Of a stretch of DNA of 64,000 nucleotides, positions 58,066-64,000 are shown piece by piece. The position numbers were made by a program, and so were the translations under genes. Position 1 is the stretch's first letter. Each line of letters starts with the position of its first letter. The notes under the pieces were generated by a model. The model worked only from the letters and a program-made list of their open reading frames with translations, had not been told where the DNA came from and made no database searches. Source of the DNA: Thalassotalea algicola. Lineage in GTDB: Bacteria > Pseudomonadota > Gammaproteobacteria > Enterobacterales > Alteromonadaceae. The DNA is taken from contig NZ_JABBXH010000001.1 of NCBI RefSeq assembly GCF_012932965.1, positions 124,001 through 188,000 of the forward strand, written 5' to 3'.

Positions 58066-60939
58066 ATGAGCAACTTACGTCTAATCTTTGTTTTCTTAGC
58101 TTTGGTATTAGTAACCCAATTTACTAATGCCACAGTGCTAATGAAGCCGACACCGTTAACAGGGTTAGAATACCCAGATATCTTGTCAGGTGCTTACCAG
58201 GAAAATATAACCACGCCAGAAACGTTTTTAGGATTCAAATTAGGAGAACGTACAGCATCACCCGAGCAAATTAATGCTTTAGTAAATTTGTGGGCTAAAG
58301 AAAGCGACAAAGTTCAAATTGTCGAATATGCCCGAAGTTACGAAAATCGAGCACTTCACTACTTAATGATAAGTACTCCGAACAACCTATCACGCTTACC
58401 TGACATTAAAGCCAATATTGCTCAATTAAGTGAACCTGCGAAGTTATCTGCTAGTAAGATCAAGCAACTTATTGAGGATACTCCGGCCACGGCATGGATG
58501 GCTTATAGTATTCATGGCAATGAAAACTCTGGTGCTGATGGCGCTTTAGCATTGATTTATCATTTGATCGCCTCAAAAAATAACGATGTAAATGAACTTT
58601 TGGCCAATATGGTTGTGTTGGTTGATCCGATGATGAACCCTGATGGTCGCGCACGATTTACTAAACGATTAGAAGAGTCTAGAGGCACAGCGCCTAACAT
58701 CGACGACAATTCGCTGCTACATAGTGGCACTTGGCCTTTCGGTCGTACTAATCACTACTATTTCGATCTTAATCGAGACTTTTATTTTGCCGTAAATCCG
58801 GAGTCTCGCGGTCGTATAAAAGCTATTAACCAATGGTTTCCGCAGTTAATGATTGATGGTCATGAAATGGGTCCACAAGATACCTATTTATTTGGCCCTC
58901 CTCGAGAGCCACTTAACGTACATATTCCAGCAAGCACACGTAAGTGGAGTAAAGTATTTTCACTAGATCACGCCGAAAAATTTGACGAAAACAACTGGCC
59001 CTATTACACCGGTGAATGGTTTGAAAACCTCTATCCTGGCTATTCGAACTACGCAGAATATAAAGGCTCTATGCATATATTATATGAGCAAGCGAGTACT
59101 GATGAAGACGGCATCAAGCTAGCAAGTGGTAAAATTCGCACCTTTAAAGAAGCCGTAGATCATCAATTTACCAGTTCAATGGCAAACCTAACCACACTGT
59201 CAAAGCACAGCAAGGCAATGTATCAAGATTTCGTTCAATTTAGAAAAGGGCACGTTGCGACTAAAGGCCAGTACAGTAACCGTAGCTTTGTCGTCTTACC
59301 AACAGGTAATCACTACCGCACACAGCGATTTCTTGATTTGCTAGATATCCAAGGCTTTGAATACCAGCAAACCACTAAAAGCTTTACCGTAAGTAAAGCG
59401 AAAAACCAACTAGGTCAAAACCTAACTAAAGTCACAGTTCCTAAAGGTAGTATCGTCATTAACAATCGTCAATATGACGCACCTTTGCTGGCAACACTGT
59501 TAGAGTTTGATACTGAAATAAAAGACCAAGTACTGATTGAAGAGCGTCAAAAAACACTACGAAACGGCAGTTCGGTAATGTACGACACTACAGCATGGAA
59601 CATTACCATGATGTATGGTTTAGAAGCGTTAGAAGTCAATGAAAACATCACCAAAAACTTAACGAATTACCAAGCACCAACACCTCAATTTACCGAGCGA
59701 GAAAATACCATTGCTTACTTAGTTGATGGCGCTACAGACAGCTCTGTTGCATTTGCCGCTCGTTTACTAGAGCAAGGCGTAAAGGTACGGGTATTAGATA
59801 AAGAAGGTAAATTTAATCAGCAAGGTTTTGCCCGAGGCAGTGTTGTTGTTTATCACTATGACAACACAATGGACAAATCCAAACTAAAAACTTTAGTTAA
59901 GCAAACGGCAAACGAGACAAATAGTTCATTAGTTGCCATTAACCAAGGTTTAGGTGACGGCGATTTGCCTGATATTGGTGGTGAAAGCTTTAAACTGCTA
60001 ACAGCACCTAAAGTTGGATTAATCTCGCAAAATGGTATTAATTTTTACGACCTAGGGTCAATTTGGCACTTGCTTGATACTGAATTAGGCATTAGACATT
60101 CCCACCTCAATCAAGAGTTTTTAGCAAATACCGATTTACGCGCCTACAACGTATTGGTATTACCGTCTCGTTTTTATGGCGAATTACCTAAACATGTCGT
60201 TAAGCAGATTGGGCAATGGGTGACTAACGGTGGCACGTTAATCGTTAGCGGAAGCTCCGCAAACCAATTATTAGCTACTGAAAAATTTACCCAAGTTAAA
60301 TTACTCAAAGATAGCTTTAAAGAAAGTGAAGAATACAACCTTGCTTTATTTCAAGAGTGGTTAGCCAAACAGAGTACGATCTCAAACGCTAAGCAAGTAG
60401 CAGCTAATAAGGTCAGTAACGATATTTGGTATCCGTGGCAAGATATTAAAGCCCTAAAACCAATGGATGAGAAAGCGTTGAAACAGTGGAACAACTGGAA
60501 TCAACGCTTTATGCCATCTGGCGCAATCACCGCGACACGAACGGACCAAAAACATTGGCTAACTTATGGTGTACCAGAGCAACTTCCGGTATTGACCAGT
60601 AACCTCCCATTGTTAATGAGTAAAGGAGGTAGTGACGCGGTCGTACGATTTGGCCAATACGTTAGCAATAGTAAAGCAGAGGCTAGCCAAATTGGCTGGT
60701 CAACAATTCCTGCAGCAAACGACGTATACTTGCGCATGAGCGGCTTATTGTGGCCTGAAGCTGCACAGCGTATTACCAATGCAGCATACCTAACTCGCGA
60801 AGCAAAGGGTAAAGGACAAATCATACTATTTGCTGGCGAACCCAACTTTAGAGGAGCCAGCAAAGGTACGGCAAGGTTACTTCTAAATGCAATTGTTTAT
60901 GGCCCAGGTTTAGGTACCCAACCATTTATTAACCTTTAA
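58066..60939 (+). CDS. M14 family zinc carboxypeptidase-like, secreted
   Basis: 957 residues from ATG 58066 (AAAAAGGA at 58053-58060). Signal peptide (cut near 22), peptidase M14 domain (about 55-370) with HGNENSGADG (H150, E153) and the MMNPDGRARF and IDGHEMG segments, then a long C-terminal part with a GATase1-like fold (YNVLVLPSRFYGELP, GGTLIVSGSS). Likely periplasmic or secreted peptide degradation. The M20 peptidase gene follows. Confidence 0.88.
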   Translation: MSNLRLIFVFLALVLVTQFTNATVLMKPTPLTGLEYPDILSGAYQENITTPETFLGFKLGERTASPEQINALVNLWAKESDKVQIVEYARSYENRALHYLMISTPNNLSRLPDIKANIAQLSEPAKLSASKIKQLIEDTPATAWMAYSIHGNENSGADGALALIYHLIASKNNDVNELLANMVVLVDPMMNPDGRARFTKRLEESRGTAPNIDDNSLLHSGTWPFGRTNHYYFDLNRDFYFAVNPESRGRIKAINQWFPQLMIDGHEMGPQDTYLFGPPREPLNVHIPASTRKWSKVFSLDHAEKFDENNWPYYTGEWFENLYPGYSNYAEYKGSMHILYEQASTDEDGIKLASGKIRTFKEAVDHQFTSSMANLTTLSKHSKAMYQDFVQFRKGHVATKGQYSNRSFVVLPTGNHYRTQRFLDLLDIQGFEYQQTTKSFTVSKAKNQLGQNLTKVTVPKGSIVINNRQYDAPLLATLLEFDTEIKDQVLIEERQKTLRNGSSVMYDTTAWNITMMYGLEALEVNENITKNLTNYQAPTPQFTERENTIAYLVDGATDSSVAFAARLLEQGVKVRVLDKEGKFNQQGFARGSVVVYHYDNTMDKSKLKTLVKQTANETNSSLVAINQGLGDGDLPDIGGESFKLLTAPKVGLISQNGINFYDLGSIWHLLDTELGIRHSHLNQEFLANTDLRAYNVLVLPSRFYGELPKHVVKQIGQWVTNGGTLIVSGSSANQLLATEKFTQVKLLKDSFKESEEYNLALFQEWLAKQSTISNAKQVAANKVSNDIWYPWQDIKALKPMDEKALKQWNNWNQRFMPSGAITATRTDQKHWLTYGVPEQLPVLTSNLPLLMSKGGSDAVVRFGQYVSNSKAEASQIGWSTIPAANDVYLRMSGLLWPEAAQRITNAAYLTREAKGKGQIILFAGEPNFRGASKGTARLLLNAIVYGPGLGTQPFINL

Positions 60940-60964
60940 TTTTTACTCGAAACCCACAACTGTG

Positions 60965-60993
60965 CAGCTACAAAATATGCAATTTTGTAGCTG
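60965..60993. terminator. Perfect 12-bp hairpin between the peptidase genes
   Basis: CAGCTACAAAAT, loop ATGCA, ATTTTGTAGCTG, about 25 bp after the M14 stop. No T run follows closely, so it may be a weak terminator, an mRNA 3' end or an operator for the M20 gene. Confidence 0.55.
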
Positions 60994-61051
60994 TGCGAGT
61001 TATAAAAAAGTCGTTATTATGCTGCTATAACTTACCGTTAAAGGAGCTACA

Positions 61052-62566
61052 GTGTTAATTTTTCGCTTAATTACTTTTTATTTCACCGCTTTATTTATTT
61101 CATTTAGCAGTCAGGCAAATACAGCAGTATCACCTTTGGCTAACAATACTGCAGAGTACGCGGTAGAACGTTATTCAAATGACATGATTGATAGCCTTGC
61201 CGAGCTAGTCACTTTTAACACTGTTGCAATCGACGGCGTAAAATCAACCGATAACCCTGTACATATTGCTTTTAAAGCGGCATTAAAACGTCAAGCAGAG
61301 CAACTAGGATTAGACTATAGCGATCACGGTTATGTCGTCATTATCGGCCTTGGAAATAGCAAAGAGCGCTTAGGAGTAATTACCCATGGAGATATTCAAC
61401 CTGTAGATAAAAGCAAATGGCAAAAATCTCCATTTGAATTGGATAAAACGTCAGAGCCTGGCAAATTAATTGCTCGCGGCACAGAAGATGATAAAGGACC
61501 AATTTCTACAGCGTTGTATGCGATGAAAGCAATTCAAGACAAAGGAATCAAATTAAACAAACGCATTGAGCTTTATGTTTATATGGCCGAAGAGTCCGAT
61601 TGGGGTCCACTTGAAGAGTTTATTAAGCATAACTCCTTACCTCAAACCAATATCACAATAGATGCAGAGTATCCTGTGGTTACAGCAGAAAAAGGCTGGG
61701 GGTTATTAAAGTTTGCGTTTGAAAAGAAAAGTATAAAGGAAAAAACGCCTTATATTAGCAACTTTAAAGGTGGTTTTTTTGCTAGCCAAATACCAGAAGA
61801 TGCTAAAATGGTAATAAAAAACGCCACGAACGATGTTGTACGAACTTTACGTGCTGTTGCTCAATTGGATACAGAGGTCGACTATAAATTTGACATTAAT
61901 TCAACCGAATTAACCATTACTGCACGAGGAAAATCCGCACATTCATCTAAGCCTCAAGAAGGCATTAATGCCATTACCCACTTAGCCAAGATAGCTCACG
62001 TCGACGGGATTAAATGGCCGAATAATGGCGCGGGTTCATTAGTAAATTTTATTAATGCCAATATAGGTTTAGGCTTGGAAGGAAAATTATTTGGTAATAT
62101 CGCCTATAGCGATGATTTTATGGGACCTATGACCGTATCACCAACGGTGATTAAACAGCAGGAAAAATCAATTGATGTTCATATCAATATTCGTCGCCCA
62201 AGAGGCAAATCCAAAGAGCAATTGCTAAGAGAAGTAAACGCAGCATTTAACCAATGGCAGCAAGAGCATCAAGTAGCGGCTACGCAACTTGAACACTATG
62301 TTGGTAACCCATTTATTCAAGACAATGCCCCACAAACCCAAACCTTGTTGGATGTGTTTAGTCACTTCACTGGCATTAAGGATGCGAAACCTATTGCGAT
62401 AGGCGGTGGTACGAATTCACGATTATTTCCGACGGCGGTAAGCTTTGGCCCTTCAATGCCAGGAAAAGCGTATTCAGGTCATTCTGAACATGAATTTATT
62501 ACTGTTGAACAGTTTAAGTTGAATTTAAAAATGTATACCGCAGCGTTTATTGAACTGGCTAAATAA
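61052..62566 (+). CDS. M20 family metallopeptidase, secreted
   Basis: 504 residues from GTG 61052 (AAGGAG at 61041-61046). Signal peptide (cut near 23), M20 catalytic domain with H112 and D114 (ITHGDIQPVDKSKWQ), ARGTEDDKGPISTALYAMKA and the EE pair in VYMAEESDWGPLEEF, then a dimerisation domain and a final catalytic half with HSEHEF. PepV/carboxypeptidase-like dipeptidase, two zinc ions. Confidence 0.9.
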   Translation: MLIFRLITFYFTALFISFSSQANTAVSPLANNTAEYAVERYSNDMIDSLAELVTFNTVAIDGVKSTDNPVHIAFKAALKRQAEQLGLDYSDHGYVVIIGLGNSKERLGVITHGDIQPVDKSKWQKSPFELDKTSEPGKLIARGTEDDKGPISTALYAMKAIQDKGIKLNKRIELYVYMAEESDWGPLEEFIKHNSLPQTNITIDAEYPVVTAEKGWGLLKFAFEKKSIKEKTPYISNFKGGFFASQIPEDAKMVIKNATNDVVRTLRAVAQLDTEVDYKFDINSTELTITARGKSAHSSKPQEGINAITHLAKIAHVDGIKWPNNGAGSLVNFINANIGLGLEGKLFGNIAYSDDFMGPMTVSPTVIKQQEKSIDVHINIRRPRGKSKEQLLREVNAAFNQWQQEHQVAATQLEHYVGNPFIQDNAPQTQTLLDVFSHFTGIKDAKPIAIGGGTNSRLFPTAVSFGPSMPGKAYSGHSEHEFITVEQFKLNLKMYTAAFIELAK

Positions 62567-62657
62567 AAGTTTTTCTATTGGAGTGCGCTACAAATTATTA
62601 GCGCACTTTCCAATACGCTTGTCTATTCTCAATTTACAGAATCAGTTAGTCGAACAC

Positions 62658-63020
62658 TCACCTAAATAATACTTCAATTTTACCGTCTGCCGGATCATAA
62701 AAAAATAACTGAATAGTATTGGTACCCGGAACCGTTTGTTCTTTGAAGTCTATTTTTAGTCGCGTTAATCTAGTTTTAAACTGCTGATAATTTTGCATCC
62801 GAAAAGCGATATGATCGTGATAATGCAAGCTATTACTAGCACTATGAGCATCACTCTGAGTTAAATGAATAACTGCTTGCGACTGACAATATAGCCAATA
62901 GCCATCAAAGTTAAAATTAGGCCTTTGGCCAACTTCAAGTTCAAATAACTCACAATAAAAATCACGTACTTGTGCGAGTAATTCTTTTGGGGCACTGATA
63001 TTAAAGTGATCGAAAATCAT
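62658..63020 (-). CDS. VOC/glyoxalase-fold family protein
   Basis: 120 residues. IFDHFNISAPKELLAQVRDF, WLYCQSQAVIHLTQSD, YHDHIAFRMQNYQQFKTRLT and FFYDPADGKIEVLFR form the two VOC modules with His and Glu metal-ligand candidates. Function unknown. It lies downstream of the TonB receptor fragment, beyond that receptor's terminator. Confidence 0.85.
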   Translation of the reverse strand: MIFDHFNISAPKELLAQVRDFYCELFELEVGQRPNFNFDGYWLYCQSQAVIHLTQSDAHSASNSLHYHDHIAFRMQNYQQFKTRLTRLKIDFKEQTVPGTNTIQLFFYDPADGKIEVLFR

Positions 63021-63035
63021 TGACTAAAACACCTA

Positions 63036-63070
63036 AAAATAAAAAGGCCAACTGGTAACAGTTAGCCTTT
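63036..63070 (-). terminator. Rho-independent terminator of the TonB receptor
   Basis: On the minus strand AAAGGCTAACTG, loop TTAC, CAGTTGGCCTTT, then TTATTTTT. One mismatch in the stem. It lies about 40 bp after the receptor stop. Confidence 0.85.
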
Positions 63071-63108
63071 ATACCTTATTGTGCGATACCTCGCACTATG
63101 CGTAATAC

Positions 63109-64000
63109 TTAAAACGAATATTTCATTGTTACGCCAAATTCACGGCCACGAGATGGTGCAATTGGGAATGCGCGAGAACTAAACGCAAAACTCTGTGCAT
63201 CAATGTAACGGAAAATATAGGTTGGTGTTTCATCATCAGTAAGGTTTTTAGCCCAAGCTGTTAACGTAACGCCGCCATGATTAATGCCTGCTCGCAAGTC
63301 AACTTTAGTGCGACTACCTGTTTCAATAAAGTTATGGATATGTGCATAACGAGAAGAATCATAACTTGCACTTAAACGCGCAAACCAACCCGTATCTTCA
63401 TCTATTTCACCTTTATAATTGAATGCAAGGTTTGCTTCTTTCTCTGGTACTTGAGGTGGTGTATTACCCGAAATATCACCATAAGTTGTTAAATTCGCAG
63501 GCTGATTACATTCTGATGAACTTAAACCAGAAATAATGCGACAATGGTTGCCATCGAATGCTTCAACAAACTCTGAATTAGTGTATGAGAAACCAAAATC
63601 AATATCGAAGTTTTCATTCACTAACCACTTACCTTGTATTTCAACACCTTTAACTTCAGTTTCACCTTTGTTAGAAATATAAGAAATTGGTACATCGCCA
63701 CCACCGGCACTTTCGTCGATATAGCTATCAGTTAATTGCTGATCATCCCAATCCATAAAGAATGCCGCTGTTGATAGGTAAAGCGCGCCATCAAGTAACG
63801 TTGATTTCCAACCAAACTCGTACATCACCATTTCTTCTTCTTCAACTTTAATCAGCTCAATTGGCAAATTTGAGTCGCTATTAAAGTCCCCAGGGCTATT
63901 ACCCTCAGAACGAGTTAAGTAAAATAAGTGCTCGTCCCAATTATATTCGGCGATGATACGTGTCGTCGTGCTGTCAAACTCATTGTCTACATCCGCATAT
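63109..64000 (-). CDS. TonB-dependent receptor, C-terminal part (runs off the window)
   Basis: The frame stays open to the right edge, so only the last 297 residues are seen. Barrel strands such as MYEFGWKSTLLDGALYLSTA, VKGVEIQGKWLVNENFDIDF, LRAGINHGGVTLTAWAKNLT and the final YSF match TonB-dependent receptors of the large Sphingomonas/Alteromonas type that import glycans or other nutrients. Ligand unknown. A TTG inside the frame is not its true start. Confidence 0.88.
   Translation of the reverse strand, partial: YADVDNEFDSTTTRIIAEYNWDEHLFYLTRSEGNSPGDFNSDSNLPIELIKVEEEEMVMYEFGWKSTLLDGALYLSTAAFFMDWDDQQLTDSYIDESAGGGDVPISYISNKGETEVKGVEIQGKWLVNENFDIDFGFSYTNSEFVEAFDGNHCRIISGLSSSECNQPANLTTYGDISGNTPPQVPEKEANLAFNYKGEIDEDTGWFARLSASYDSSRYAHIHNFIETGSRTKVDLRAGINHGGVTLTAWAKNLTDDETPTYIFRYIDAQSFAFSSRAFPIAPSRGREFGVTMKYSF

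Overview
The window reads as chromosome of a low-GC marine gammaproteobacterium of the Alteromonadales, most like Colwelliaceae (Colwellia/Thalassotalea type). This is an inference from the gene content: TonB receptors, PfpI plus two-component genes, a YacL (UPF0231) protein, PEP-CTERM, HDOD and GGDEF proteins, and frequent TTG starts behind strong Shine-Dalgarno sites. No rRNA, tRNA, CRISPR array or prophage was seen.

Layout. (1) 1-5541: distal part of a chromosomal integron cassette array. Ten attC sites of about 95-110 bp (one shortened to 47 bp) separate single small + strand genes: a SUKH protein, a DUF3592 protein, a membrane-anchored winged-helix protein, secreted and membrane hypotheticals, and one cassette whose only good ORF is a 31-codon minus-strand membrane peptide. 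Gene orientation puts the integrase to the left, outside the window. The array ends in a half attC at 5513-5541. (2) 5542-6672: a minus-strand DapA/NAL-superfamily gene with its own promoter, a palindromic operator candidate and a terminator. (3) 6.8-18.7 kb: about 27 small + strand genes (LysE, VOC, NTF2-like, YciI, FMN reductase, four GNATs, DM13, DUF4177, CopD, many orphans), several separated by decayed attC-like hairpins. I read this as an old, fossilised tail of the same array. (4) 18.8-20.6 kb: minus-strand accessory genes: a TPR membrane protein, a secreted HExxH protein and a frameshifted small membrane gene. (5) 20.9-31.98 kb: secreted PfpI-TPR protein with a two-component system, methyltransferase, SRPBCC, VOC, AlkD, CPA2 antiporter, diguanylate cyclase, galM and a sugar porter. 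(6) 32.0-40.9 kb: a PEP-CTERM metalloprotease, then a haem-acquisition locus: a minus operon of ExbB-like, DUF2149 and periplasmic CobN/HmuS-like genes, divergent from a TonB haem receptor across a Fur-box-like site. (7) 40.9-45.4 kb: two paralogous lipoproteins flanking a doxX-pirin pair. (8) 45.5-64.0 kb: ATP-grasp, HDOD, TPR, PQQ-type sugar dehydrogenase, RND pump with its adaptor, YacL, STAS-like, LysR divergent from an AKR-SDR pair, M14 and M20 peptidases, a VOC protein, and the C-terminal part of another TonB receptor running off the right edge.

How the genes work together. The haem locus is the clearest pathway: the receptor brings haem across the outer membrane, the ExbB-like/DUF2149 pair looks like a dedicated proton-driven energiser, and the CobN-like protein, exported and anchored by its C-terminus, could remove iron from haem in the periplasm. 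The cassette region is a reservoir of unlinked single genes. The most unusual items are the haem locus, the gradient from intact to ruined attC sites, the minus-strand micro-peptide cassette, the secreted PfpI-TPR/two-component operon and the duplicated lipoprotein pair.
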